In this document: positions 51,443 to 63,700 of the stretch, piece after piece
How positions within the stretch are numbered: the stretch's first letter is position 1
Layout of the letters: each line of letters begins with the position of its first letter
Assembly (NCBI GenBank): GCA_943737045.1
Contig: CALSFV010000028.1
Coordinates: 744,001-808,000 of the forward strand
DNA length: 64,000 bases
Source of the DNA: Parapristionchus giblindavisi
Lineage: Eukaryota > Nematoda > Chromadorea > Rhabditida > Diplogasteridae
Reading direction: 5' to 3'
Notes under the pieces: model-generated
Told to the model about the DNA's origin: nothing
The model's database searches: none
The model's input: the letters and a program-made list of their open reading frames with translations, nothing else
Made by a program: the position numbers and the translations under genes

Positions 51443-53368
51443 ATGTCAAACTGTAATATTGTGTTGATTCCACAATGCCCAAAGTACAAAAGTAGCTTTC
51501 ACTCTGATAAGACCAAAAGAATACCTGACATGAAAAATTCTCTGCTAGACCCAGCGTGTCATATACCAAACGAAAGAGCAAAAAATTCTGAGTATTTTGC
51601 ACGTCCCCATGTTGAAAAACGGCCACTTCTGCCGAATTAACATAATTGTCCTATGCATTTTTGGCATTAAAGAATTCGTGACACGTCAATGCTTTATCGA
51701 AACTTATCGTAGCATATACCAAACGAAAGAGCAAAAAATTCTGAATAATCTACACTTCAGTTCATGTCAAACTGTAATCTTGTGTTGATTCCACAATGCC
51801 CAAAGTACAAAAATAGCTTTCACTCTGATAAGACCAAAAGAATACCTGACATGAAAAATTCTCTGCTAGACCCAGCGTGTCATATACCAAACGAAAGAGC
51901 AAAAAAATCTGAGTATTTTGCACGTCCCCATGTTGAAAAACGGCCACTTCTACCGAATTAACATAATTGTCCTATGCATTTTTGGCATTAAAGAATTCGT
52001 GACACGTCAATGCTTTATCGAAACTTATCGTAGCATATACCACGTGAAAGAGCAAAAAATTCTGAATAATCTACACTTCAGTTCATGTCAAACTGTAATC
52101 TTGTGTTGATTCCACAATGCCCAAAGTACAAAAATAGCTTTCACTCTGATAAGACCAAAAGAATACCTGACATGAAAAATTTTCTGCTAGACCCAGCGTG
52201 TCATATACCAAACGAAAGAGCGAAACATTCTGAGTATTTTGCACGTTCCCATGTTGAACAACGGCCACTCGAGCCGAATTAACATAATTGCCCTATGCAT
52301 TTTTGGCATTAAAGAATTCGTGACACGTCAATGCTTTATCGAAACTTATCGTAGCATATACCACGTGAAAGAGCAAAAAATTCTGAATAATCTACACTTC
52401 AGTTCATGTCAAACTGTAATATTGTGTTGATTCCACAATGCCCAAAGTACAAAGGTAGCTTTCACTCTGATAAGACCAAAAGAATACCTGACATGAAAAA
52501 TTTTCTGCTAGACCCAGCGTGTCATATACCAAACGAAAGAGCAAAAAAATCTGAGTATTTTGCACGTCCCCATGTTGAAAAACGGCCACTTCTACCGAAT
52601 TAACATAATTGTCCTATGCATTTTTGGCATTAAAGAATTCGTGACACGTCAATGCTTTATCGAAACTTATCGTAGCATATACCACGTGAAAGAGCAAAAA
52701 ATTCTGAATAATCTACACTTCAGTTCATGTCAAACTGTAATCTTGTGTTGATTCCACAATGCCCAAAGTACAAAAATAGCTTTCACTCTGATAAGACCAA
52801 AAGAATACCTGACATGAAAAATTTTCTGCTAGACCCAGCGTGTCATATACCAAACGAAAGAGCGAAACATTCTGAGTATTTTGCACGTTCCCATGTTGAA
52901 CAACGGCCACTCGAGCCGAATTAACATAATTGCCCTATGCATTTTTGGCATTAAAGAATTCGTGACACGTCAATGCTTTATCGAAACTTATCGTAGCATA
53001 TACCACGTGAAAGAGCAAAAAATTCTGAATAATCTACACTTCAGTTCATGTCAAACTGTAATATTGTGTTGATTCCACAATGCCCAAAGTACAAAGGTAG
53101 CTTTCACTCTGATAAGACCAAAAGAATACCTGACATGAAAAATTTTCTGCTAGACCCAGCGTGTCATATACCAAACGAAAGAGCAAAAAATTCTGAGTAT
53201 TTTGCACGTTCCCATGTTGAACAACGGCCACTCAAGCCGAATTAACATAATTGCCCTATGCATTTTTGGCATTAAAGAATTCGTGACACGTCAATGCTTT
53301 ATCGAAACTTATCGTAGCATATACCACGTGAAAGAGCAAAAAATTCTGAATAATCTACACTTCAGTTC
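51443..53368 (+). repeat. Run of six L units with GTCCCCATGTTGAAAAACGG variant
   Basis: Six L units start at 51443, 51764, 52085, 52406, 52727 and 53048. Four have distinctive B halves or A halves: B with CACGTCCCCATGTTGAAAAACGG and CTTCT(G/A)CCG, or A with TACAAAAATAGC or TACAAAGGTAGC. The units at 52085 and 52406 are copied at 52727 and 53048 (642-bp dimer), with B halves partly exchanged. The B tail before 51764 reads GTAGCATATACCAAACGAAAGAGC, an A-type tail on a B half and the reciprocal of the chimeric S tails. Confidence 0.86.
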
Positions 53369-53902
53369 ATGTCAAACTGTAATCTTCTGTTGATTCCACA
53401 ATGCCCAAAGTACAAAAATAGCTTTCACTCTGATAAGACCAAAAGAATACCTGACATGAAAAATTTTCTGCTAGACCCAGCGTGTCATATACCAAACGAA
53501 AGAGCGAAACATTCTGAATTATCTACACTTCAGTTCATGTCAAACTGTAATATTGTGTTGATTCCACAATGCCCAAAGTACAAAAGTAGCTTTCACTCTG
53601 ATAAGACCAAAAGAATACCTGACATGAAAAATTTTCTGCTAGACCCAGCGTGTCATATACCAAACGAAAGAGCAAAAAAATCTGAATTATCTACACTTCA
53701 GTTCATGTCAAACTGTAACATTGTGTTGATTCCACAATGCCCAAAGTACAAAAGTAGCTTTCACTCTGATAAGACCAAAAGAATACCTGACATGAAAAAT
53801 TCTCTGCTAGACCCAGCGTGTCATATACCAAACGAAAGAGCAAAAAAATCTGAGTATTTTGCACGTCCCCATGTTGAAAAACGGCCACTTCTACCGAATT
53901 AA
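53369..53902 (+). other. Longest satellite-spanning open frame (177 codons), probably not a gene
   Basis: Three consecutive units (S, S, then the start of an L) stay open in one frame because each A start reads GAATTATCT (Leu codon TTA) where most units have the stop TAA. The translation is a 56-residue unit repeated, each with NCN(I/L)(V/L)LIPQCPKYK. Comparable frames of 162 codons lie at 54668-55156, 55172-55660, 56486-56974, 56990-57478 and 58639-59127. There is no promoter, signal peptide or domain that I recognise, and the frame exists only because the period is a multiple of three. I do not call it coding. Confidence 0.55.
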
Positions 53903-54667
53903 CATAATTGTCCTATGCATTTTTGGCATTAAAGAATTCGTGACACGTCAATGCTTTATCGAAACTTATCGTAGCATATACCACGTGAAAGAGCAAAAAA
54001 TTCTGAATAATCTACACTTCAGTTCATGTCAAACTGTAATCTTGTGTTGATTCCACAATGCCCAAAGTACAAAAATAGCTTTCACTCTGATAAGACCAAA
54101 AGAATACCTGACATGAAAAATTTTCTGCTAGACCCAGCGTGTCATATACCAAACGAAAGAGCGAAACATTCTGAGTATTTTGCACGTTCCCATGTTGAAC
54201 AACGGCCACTCGAGCCGAATTAACATAATTGCCCTATGCATTTTTGGCATTAAAGAATTCGTGACACGTCAATGCTTTATCGAAACTTATCGTAGCATAT
54301 ACCACGTGAAAGAGCAAAAAATTCTGAATAATCTACACTTCAGTTCATGTCAAACTGTAATATTGTGTTGATTCCACAATGCCCAAAGTACAAAGGTAGC
54401 TTTCACTCTGATAAGACCAAAAGAATACCTGACATGAAAAATTTTCTGCTAGACCCAGCGTGTCATATACCAAACGAAAGAGCAAAAAATTCTGAGTATT
54501 TTGCACGTTCCCATGTTGAACAACGGCCACTCAAGCCGAATTAACATAATTGCCCTATGCATTTTTGGCATTAAAGAATTCGTGACACGTCAATGCTTTA
54601 TCGAAACTTATCGTAGCATATACCACGTGAAAGAGCAAAAAATTCTGAATAATCTACACTTCAGTTC

Positions 54668-57600
54668 ATGTCAAACTGTAATCTTCTGTTGATTCCACAA
54701 TGCCCAAAGTACAAAAATAGCTTTCACTCTGATAAGACCAAAAGAATACCTGACATGAAAAATTTTCTGCTAGACCCAGCGTGTCATATACCAAACGAAA
54801 GAGCGAAACATTCTGAATTATCTACACTTCAGTTCATGTCAAACTGTAATATTGTGTTGATTCCACAATGCCCAAAGTACAAAAGTAGCTTTCACTCTGA
54901 TAAGACCAAAAGAATACCTGACATGAAAAATTTTCTGCTAGACCCAGCGTGTCATATACCAAACGAAAGAGCAAAAAAATCTGAATTATCTACACTTCAG
55001 TTCATGTCAAACTGTAACATTGTGTTGATTCCACAATGCCCAAAGTACAAAAGTAGCTTTCACTCTGATAAGACCAAAAGAATACCTGACATGAAAAATT
55101 TTCTGCTAGACCCAGCGTGTCATATACCACGTGAAAGAGCAAAAAATTCTGAATAATCTACACTTCAGTTCATGTCAAACTGTAATCTTCTGTTGATTCC
55201 ACAATGCCCAAAGTACAAAAATAGCTTTCACTCTGATAAGACCAAAAGAATACCTGACATGAAAAATTTTCTGCTAGACCCAGCGTGTCATATACCAAAC
55301 GAAAGAGCGAAACATTCTGAATTATCTACACTTCAGTTCATGTCAAACTGTAATATTGTGTTGATTCCACAATGCCCAAAGTACAAAAGTAGCTTTCACT
55401 CTGATAAGACCAAAAGAATACCTGACATGAAAAATTTTCTGCTAGACCCAGCGTGTCATATACCAAACGAAAGAGCAAAAAAATCTGAATTATCTACACT
55501 TCAGTTCATGTCAAACTGTAACATTGTGTTGATTCCACAATGCCCAAAGTACAAAAGTAGCTTTCACTCTGATAAGACCAAAAGAATACCTGACATGAAA
55601 AATTTTCTGCTAGACCCAGCGTGTCATATACCACGTGAAAGAGCAAAAAATTCTGAATAATCTACACTTCAGTTCATGTCAAACTGTAATCTTGTGTTGA
55701 TTCCACAATGCCCAAAGTACAAAAGTAGCTTTCACTCTGATAAGACCAAAAGAATACCTGACATGAAAAATTTTCTGCTAGACCCAGCGTGTCATATACC
55801 AAACGAAAGAGCAAAAAAATCTGAATTATCTACACTTCAGTTCATGTCAAACTGTAACATTGTGTTGATTCCACAATGCCCAAAGTACAAAAGTAGCTTT
55901 CACTCTGATAAGACCAAAAGAATACCTGACTAGAAAAATTTTCTGCTAGACCCAGCGTGTCATATACCAAACGAAAGAGCAAAAAATTCTGAGTATCTTG
56001 CACGTTCCCATGTTGAACAACGGCCACTCAAGCCGAATTAACATAATTGCCCTATGCATTTTTGGCATTAAAGAATTCGTGACACGTCAATGCTTTATCG
56101 AAACTTATCGTAGCATATACCACGTGAAAGAGCAAAAAATTCTGAATAATCTACACTTCAGTTCATGTCAAACTGTAATCTTGTGTTGATTCCACAATGC
56201 CCAAACTGCAAAAGTAGCTTTCACTCTGATAAGACCAAAAGAATACCTGACATGAAAAATTTTCTGCTAAACCCAGCGTGTCATATACCAAACGAAAGAG
56301 CAAAAAATTCTGAGTATTTTGCACGTTCCCATGTTGAAGAACGGCCACTTCAGCCGAATTAACAAAATTGAATTATGCATTTTTGGCAATAAAGAATTCG
56401 TGACACGTCAATGCTTTATCGAAACTTATCGTAGCATATACCACGTGAAAGAGCAAAAAATTCTGAATAATCTACACTTCAGTTCATGTCAAACTGTAAT
56501 CTTCTGTTGATTCCACAATGCCCAAAGTACAAAAATAGCTTTCACTCTGATAAGACCAAAAGAATACCTGACATGAAAAATTTTCTGCTAGACCCAGCGT
56601 GTCATATACCAAACGAAAGAGCGAAACATTCTGAATTATCTACACTTCAGTTCATGTCAAACTGTAATATTGTGTTGATTCCACAATGCCCAAAGTACAA
56701 AAGTAGCTTTCACTCTGATAAGACCAAAAGAATACCTGACATGAAAAATTTTCTGCTAGACCCAGCGTGTCATATACCAAACGAAAGAGCAAAAAAATCT
56801 GAATTATCTACACTTCAGTTCATGTCAAACTGTAACATTGTGTTGATTCCACAATGCCCAAAGTACAAAAGTAGCTTTCACTCTGATAAGACCAAAAGAA
56901 TACCTGACATGAAAAATTTTCTGCTAGACCCAGCGTGTCATATACCACGTGAAAGAGCAAAAAATTCTGAATAATCTACACTTCAGTTCATGTCAAACTG
57001 TAATCTTCTGTTGATTCCACAATGCCCAAAGTACAAAAATAGCTTTCACTCTGATAAGACCAAAAGAATACCTGACATGAAAAATTTTCTGCTAGACCCA
57101 GCGTGTCATATACCAAACGAAAGAGCGAAACATTCTGAATTATCTACACTTCAGTTCATGTCAAACTGTAATATTGTGTTGATTCCACAATGCCCAAAGT
57201 ACAAAAGTAGCTTTCACTCTGATAAGACCAAAAGAATACCTGACATGAAAAATTTTCTGCTAGACCCAGCGTGTCATATACCAAACGAAAGAGCAAAAAA
57301 ATCTGAATTATCTACACTTCAGTTCATGTCAAACTGTAACATTGTGTTGATTCCACAATGCCCAAAGTACAAAAGTAGCTTTCACTCTGATAAGACCAAA
57401 AGAATACCTGACATGAAAAATTTTCTGCTAGACCCAGCGTGTCATATACCACGTGAAAGAGCAAAAAATTCTGAATAATCTACACTTCAGTTCATGTCAA
57501 ACTGTAATCTTGTGTTGATTCCACAATGCCCAAAGTACAAAAGTAGCTTTCACTCTGATAAGACCAAAAGAATACCTGACATGAAAAATTTTCTGCTAGA

Positions 57601-58303
57601 CCCAGCGTGTCATATACCAAACGAAAGAGCAAAAAAATCTGAATTATCTACACTTCAGTTCATGTCAAACTGTAACATTGTGTTGATTCCACAATGCCCA
57701 AAGTACAAAAGTAGCTTTCACTCTGATAAGACCAAAAGAATACCTGACTAGAAAAATTTTCTGCTAGACCCAGCGTGTCATATACCAAACGAAAGAGCAA
57801 AAAATTCTGAGTATCTTGCACGTTCCCATGTTGAACAACGGCCACTCAAGCCGAATTAACATAATTGCCCTATGCATTTTTGGCATTAAAGAATTCGTGA
57901 CACGTCAATGCTTTATCGAAACTTATCGTAGCATATACCACGTGAAAGAGCAAAAAATTCTGAATAATCTACACTTCAGTTCATGTCAAACTGTAATCTT
58001 GTGTTGATTCCACAATGCCCAAACTGCAAAAGTAGCTTTCACTCTGATAAGACCAAAAGAATACCTGACATGAAAAATTTTCTGCTAAACCCAGCGTGTC
58101 ATATACCAAACGAAAGAGCAAAAAATTCTGAGTATTTTGCACGTTCCCATGTTGAAGAACGGCCACTTCAGCCGAATTAACAAAATTGAATTATGCATTT
58201 TTGGCAATAAAGAATTCGTGACACGTCAATGCTTTATCGAAAATTATCGTAGCATATACCACGTGAAAGAACAGCAAATTCTAAATAATGTACACTTCAG
58301 TTC
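54668..58303 (+). repeat. 1818-bp higher-order repeat, seven S then two L, two copies
   Basis: Unit starts at 54668 to 56165 recur 1818 bp later at 56486 to 57983 (7 x 168 + 2 x 321). Linked private variants confirm it: TAATCTTCTGTTGATT in two S units, CATATACCACGTG tails on the third and sixth S, CTGACTAGAAAAATT (ATG changed to TAG) at 55930 and 57748, and CCCAAACTGCAAAAG at 56205 and 58023. Near the right end the copies differ (CGAAACTTATCG against CGAAAATTATCG). Runs of seven S are the longest in the window. Confidence 0.92.
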
Positions 58304-60276
58304 ATGTCAAACTGTAATCTTGTGTTGATTCCACAATGCCCAAAGTACAAAATAGCTTTCACTCTGATAAGACCAAAAGAATACCTGACATGAAAAATTT
58401 TCTGCTAGACCCAGCGTCTCATATACTAAACGAAAGAGCAAAAAAATCTGAATTATCTACACTTCAGTTCATGTCAAACTGTAACATTGTGTTGATTCCA
58501 CAATGCCCAAAGTACAAAAGTAGCTTTCACTCTGATAAGACCAAAAGAATACCTGACATGAAAAATTTTCTGCTAGACCCAGCGTGTCATATACCACGTG
58601 AAAGAGCAAAAAATTCTGAATAATCTACACTTCAGTTCATGTCAAACTGTAATCTTGTGTTGATTCCACAATGCCCAAAGTACAAAAATAGCTTTCACTC
58701 TGATAAGACCAAAAGAATACCTGACATGAAAAATTTTCTGCTAGACCCAGCGTGTCATATACCAAACGAAAGAGCGAAACATTCTGAATTATCTACACTT
58801 CAGTTCATGTCAAACTGTAATATTGTGTTGATTCCACAATGCCCAAAGTACAAAAGTAGCTTTCACTCTGATAAGACCAAAAGAATACCTGACATGAAAA
58901 ATTTTCTGCTAGACCCAGCGTGTCATATACCAAACGAAAGAGCAAAAAAATCTGAATTATCTACACTTCAGTTCATGTCAAACTGTAACATTGTGTTGAT
59001 TCCACAATGCCCAAAGTACAAAAGTAGCTTTCACTCTGATAAGACCAAAAGAATACCTGACATGAAAAATTTTCTGCTAGACCCAGCGTGTCATATACCA
59101 CGTGAAAGAGCAAAAAATTCTGAATAATCTACACTTCAGTTCATGTCAAACTGTAATCTTGTGTTGATTCCACAATGCCCAAAGTACAAAAGTAGCTTTC
59201 ACTCTGATAAGACCAAAAGAATACCTGACATGAAAAATTTTCTGCTAGACCCAGCGTGTCATATACCAAACGAAAGAGCAAAAAAATCTGAATTATCTAC
59301 ACTTCAGTTCATGTCAAACTGTAACATTGTGTTGATTCCACAATGCCCAAAGTACAAAAGTAGCTTTCACTCTGATAAGACCAAAAGAATACCTGACTAG
59401 AAAAATTTTCTGCTAGACCCAGCGTGTCATATACCAAACGAAAGAGCAAAAAATTCTGAGTATCTTGCACGTTCCCATGTTGAACAACGGCCACTCAAGC
59501 CGAATTAACATAATTGCCCTATGCATTTTTGGCATTAAAGAATTCGTGACACGTCAATGCTTTATCGAAACTTATCGTAGCATATACCACGTGAAAGAGC
59601 AAAAAATTCTGAATAATCTACACTTCAGTTCATGTCAAACTGTAATCTTGTGTTGATTCCACAATGCCCAAACTGCAAAAGTAGCTTTCACTCTGATAAG
59701 ACCAAAAGAATACCTGACATGAAAAATTTTCTGCTAAACCCAGCGTGTCATATACCAAACGAAAGAGCAAAAAATTCTGAGTATTTTGCACGTTCCCATG
59801 TTGAAGAACGGCCACTTCAGCCGAATTAACAAAATTGAATTATGCATTTTTGGCAATAAAGAATTCGTGACACGTCAATGCTTTATCGAAAATTATCGTA
59901 GCATATACCACGTGAAAGAACAGCAAATTCTAAATAATGTACACTTCAGTTCATGTCAAACTGTAATCTTGTGTTGATTCCACAATGCCCAAAGTACAAA
60001 ATAGCTTTCACTCTGATAAGACCAAAAGAATACCTGACATGAAAAATTTTCTGCTAGACCCAGCGTCTCATATACTAAACGAAAGAGCAAAAAAATCTGA
60101 ATTATCTACACTTCAGTTCATGTCAAACTGTAACATTGTGTTGATTCCACAATGCCCAAAGTACAAAAGTAGCTTTCACTCTGATAAGACCAAAAGAATA
60201 CCTGACATGAAAAATTTTCTGCTAGACCCAGCGTGTCATATACCAAACGAAAGAGCAAAAAATTCTGAATTATCTA
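58304..60276 (+). repeat. 1649-bp higher-order repeat, six S then two L, one copy plus a partial
   Basis: The unit order is one short S (167 bp), five S and two L, total 1649 bp, starting at 58304 and again at 59953. The ACTAGAAA marker recurs at 59397, 1649 bp after 57748, so this block is a trimmed relative of the 1818-bp block. The variant CCCAGCGTCTCATATACTAAAC marks the short S in both copies (about 58415 and 60064). The second copy is cut at 60276 by the inverted-repeat element. Confidence 0.88.
60275..60276. repeat. TA target duplication of the MITE-like element (second copy 60764-60765)
   Basis: The left flank reads GAATTATC-TA and the right flank TA-CACTTCAG. Intact S units read GAATTATCTACACTTCAG. 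Removing the element and one TA restores the unit length exactly (60120 to 60777 is 657 = 168 + 489). Confidence 0.88.
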
Positions 60277-60454
60277 TCGTACATCGAAAAATCCTTGGAT
60301 CATGAATCGCCAGAATCACTCTGAGCCACTCTGGTGATTCAACGGCGATTATGGCAGAATGAGGCATTTTGGTGCTTATTCTTTCTTTTCATTGTTTTTC
60401 TTTTCCTCTTATCTAGTTAGTCCGCGAGAATCATGCTAAAATATTGCGCTTTCA
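60277..60454 (+). repeat. Left terminal inverted repeat (178 bp)
   Basis: Pairs with 60586-60763. Seven mismatches, all single-base, lie scattered. Inside it, GAATCGCCAGA (60304-60314) and TCTGGTGATTC (60330-60340) form a further small imperfect hairpin, so the end itself can fold. Confidence 0.9.
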
Positions 60455-60502
60455 TAAAATAATGCTGGCTCGTAAATGAATAAATCGTTCCGATGATCTC
60501 AA

Positions 60503-60525
60503 ATTCCGATGTAGTGTATCGGAAT
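60503..60525. repeat. Perfect 8-bp hairpin in the centre of the MITE-like element
   Basis: ATTCCGAT (60503-60510) and ATCGGAAT (60518-60525) are exact inverse complements separated by seven bases. It lies in the unique centre and may be a remnant of a binding site or simply a fold of the loop. Confidence 0.6.
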
Positions 60526-60585
60526 ATTTCCCGGTTTCGCCTTCGGTTTTGTGTTTCCCTTGAATCATGTTTCAGCTTAAGTTTG

Positions 60586-60763
60586 TGAAAACGCAATATT
60601 TTGGCATGTTTCTCGCGGACTAACTAGATTAGAGGAAAAGAAAAACAATGAAAAGAAAGAATAAGCACCAAAATGCCTTATTCGGCCATAATCGCCGTTG
60701 AATCACCAGAGTGGCTCAGAGTGCTTCTGGCGATTCATGATCCAAGGATTTTTCGATGTACGA
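60586..60763 (-). repeat. Right terminal inverted repeat (178 bp)
   Basis: Inverse complement of 60277-60454 with 171 matches of 178 and no gaps. It ends TTTCGATGTACGA directly before the right TA of the target duplication. Confidence 0.9.
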
Positions 60764-63700
60764 TACACTTCAGTTCATGTCAAACTGTAATCTTGTGTTG
60801 ATTCCACAATGCCCAAAGTACAAAAATAGCTTTCACTCTGATAAGACCAAAAGAATACCTGACATGAAAAATTTTCTGCTAGACCCAGCGTGTCATATAC
60901 CAAACGAAAGAGCGAAACATTCTGAGTATTTTGCACGTTCCCATGTTGAACAACGGCCACTCGAGCCGAATTAACATAATTGCCCTATGCATTTTTGGCA
61001 TTAAAGAATTCGTGACACGTCAATGCTTTATCGAAACTTATCGTAGCATATACCACGTGAAAGAGCAAAAAATTCTGAATAATCTACACTTCAGTTCATG
61101 TCAAACTGTAATATTGTGTTGATTCCACAATGCCCAAAGTACAAAGGTAGCTTTCACTCTGATAAGACCAAAAGAATACCTGACATGAAAAATTTTCTGC
61201 TAGACCCAGCGTGTCATATACCAAACGAAAGAGCAAAAAATTCTGAGTATTTTGCACGTTCCCATGTTGAACAACGGCCACTCAAGCCGAATTAACATAA
61301 TTGCCCTATGCATTTTTGGCATTAAAGAATTCGTGACACGTCAATGCTTTATCGAAACTTATCGTAGCATATACCACGTGAAAGAGCAAAAAATTCTGAA
61401 TAATCTACACTTCAGTTCATGTCAAACTGTAATCTTGTGTTGATTCCACAATGCCCAAAGTACAAAAGTAGCTTTCACTCTGATAAGACCAAAAGAATAC
61501 CTGACATGAAAAATTTTCTGCTAAACCCAGCGTGTCATATACCAAACGAAAGAGCAAAAAATTCTGAGTATTTTGCACGTTCCCATGTTGAAGAACGGCC
61601 ACTTCAGCCGAATTAACAAAATTGAATTATGCATTTTTGGCAATAAAGAATTCGTGACACGTCAATGCTTTATCGAAACTTATCGTAGCATATACCACGT
61701 GAAAGAACAGCAAATTCTAAATAATGTACACTTCAGTTCATGTCAAACTGTAATCTTGTGTTGATTCCACAATGCCCAAAGTACAAAAGTAGCTTTCACT
61801 CTGATAAGACCAAAAGAATACCTGACATGAAAAATTTTCTGCTAGACCCAGCGTGTCATATACCAAACGAAAGAGCAAAAAATTCTGAGTATTTTGCACG
61901 TTCCCATGTTGAACAACGGCCACTCAAGCCGAATTAACATAATTGCCCTATGCATTTTTGGCATTAAAGAATTCGTGACACGTCAATGCTTTATCGAAAC
62001 TTATCGTAGCATATACCACGTGAAAGAGCAAAAAATTCTGAATAATCTACACTTCAGTTCATGTCAAACTGTAATCTTGTGTTGATTCCACAATGCCCAA
62101 AGTACAAAAGTAGCTTTCACTCTGATAAGACCAAAAGAATACCTGACATGAAAAATTTTCTGCTAAACCCAGCGTGTCATATACCAAACGAAAGAGCAAA
62201 AAATTCTGAGTATTTTGCACGTTCCCATGTTGAAGAACGGCCACTTCAGCCGAATTAACAAAATTGAATTATGCATTTTTGGCAATAAAGAATTCGTGAC
62301 ACGTCAATGCTTTATCGAAACTTATCGTAGCATATACCACGTGAAAGAACAGCAAATTCTAAATAATGTACACTTCAGTTCATGTCAAACTGTAATCTTG
62401 TGTTGATTCCACAATGCCCAAAGTACAAAAGTAGCTTTCACTCTGATAAGACCAAAAGAATACCTGACATGAAAAATTTTCTGCTAGACCCAGCGTGTCA
62501 TATACCAAACGAAAGAGCAAAAAATTCTGAATTATCTACACTTCAGTTCATGTCAAACTGTAATCTTGTGTTGATTCCACAATGCCCAAAGTACAAAAAT
62601 AGCTTTCACTCTGATAAGACCAAAAGAATACCTGACATGAAAAATTTTCTGCTAGACCCAGCGTGTCATATACCAAACGAAAGAGCGAAACATTCTGAGT
62701 ATTTTGCACGTTCCCATGTTGAACAACGGCCACTCGAGCCGAATTAACATAATTGCCCTATGCATTTTTGGCATTAAAGAATTCGTGACACGTCAATGCT
62801 TTATCGAAACTTATCGTAGCATATACCACGTGAAAGAGCAAAAAATTCTGAATAATCTACACTTCAGTTCATGTCAAACTGTAATATTGTGTTGATTCCA
62901 CAATGCCCAAAGTACAAAGGTAGCTTTCACTCTGATAAGACCAAAAGAATACCTGACATGAAAAATTTTCTGCTAGACCCAGCGTGTCATATACCAAACG
63001 AAAGAGCAAAAAATTCTGAGTATTTTGCACGTTCCCATGTTGAACAACGGCCACTCAAGCCGAATTAACATAATTGCCCTATGCATTTTTGGCATTAAAG
63101 AATTCGTGACACGTCAATGCTTTATCGAAACTTATCGTAGCATATACCACGTGAAAGAGCAAAAAATTCTGAATAATCTACACTTCAGTTCATGTCAAAC
63201 TGTAATCTTGTGTTGATTCCACAATGCCCAAAGTACAAAAGTAGCTTTCACTCTGATAAGACCAAAAGAATACCTGACATGAAAAATTTTCTGCTAAACC
63301 CAGCGTGTCATATACCAAACGAAAGAGCAAAAAATTCTGAGTATTTTGCACGTTCCCATGTTGAAGAACGGCCACTTCAGCCGAATTAACAAAATTGAAT
63401 TAAGCATTTTTGGCAATAAAGAATTCGTGACACGTCAATGCTTTATCGAAACTTATCGTAGCATATACCACGTGAAAGAACAGCAAATTCTAAATAATGT
63501 ACACTTCAGTTCATGTCAAACTGTAATCTTGTGTTGATTCCACAATGCCCAAAGTACAAAATAGCTTTCACTCTGATAAGACCAAAAGAATACCTGACAT
63601 GAAAAATTTTCTGCTAGACCCAGCGTGTCATATACCAAACGAAAGAGCAAAAAATTCTGAATTATCTACACTTCAGTTCATGTCAAACTGTAATATTGTG

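Larger units (their letters stand above)
43359..60276 (+). repeat. Satellite array, block II (S-rich)
   Basis: Continuation of the array after the retroelement, in the same orientation and register. Unit starts run from 43409 to 60120, with the last S interrupted by the inverted-repeat element. S units outnumber L units here, in contrast to block I. Length variants are mostly S units one base short (AAAATAGC for AAAAGTAGC) and two S units one base long (GAGCTAAAAATTTCTG, at 47348 and 51274). Many A halves begin GAATTATCT, which joins ORFs across units. No host gene is visible. Confidence 0.96.
60277..60763. mobile_element. MITE-like DNA element with 178-bp terminal inverted repeats
   Basis: A 487-bp non-satellite segment that begins TCGTACATCGAAAAATCC and ends with the inverse complement. 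The terminal inverted repeats span 60277-60454 and 60586-60763 and match at 171 of 178 positions by my count. A 131-bp unique centre (60455-60585) holds no ORF. It is flanked by TA on both sides, and the uninterrupted satellite has one TA (TTATC-TA-CACTTC), so the target duplication is TA. This suits a Tc1/mariner-type transposase; the CACTA, hAT and Mutator groups make other duplications. It has no coding capacity, so it depended on a transposase elsewhere. The family was not recognised. Confidence 0.9.

Noticed and set aside
60277..60763. Solo LTR or LINE fragment in block II
   Set aside because: The ends are inverted and not TG...CA, there is no poly-A tail, and the target duplication is TA. 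A DNA element fits better.
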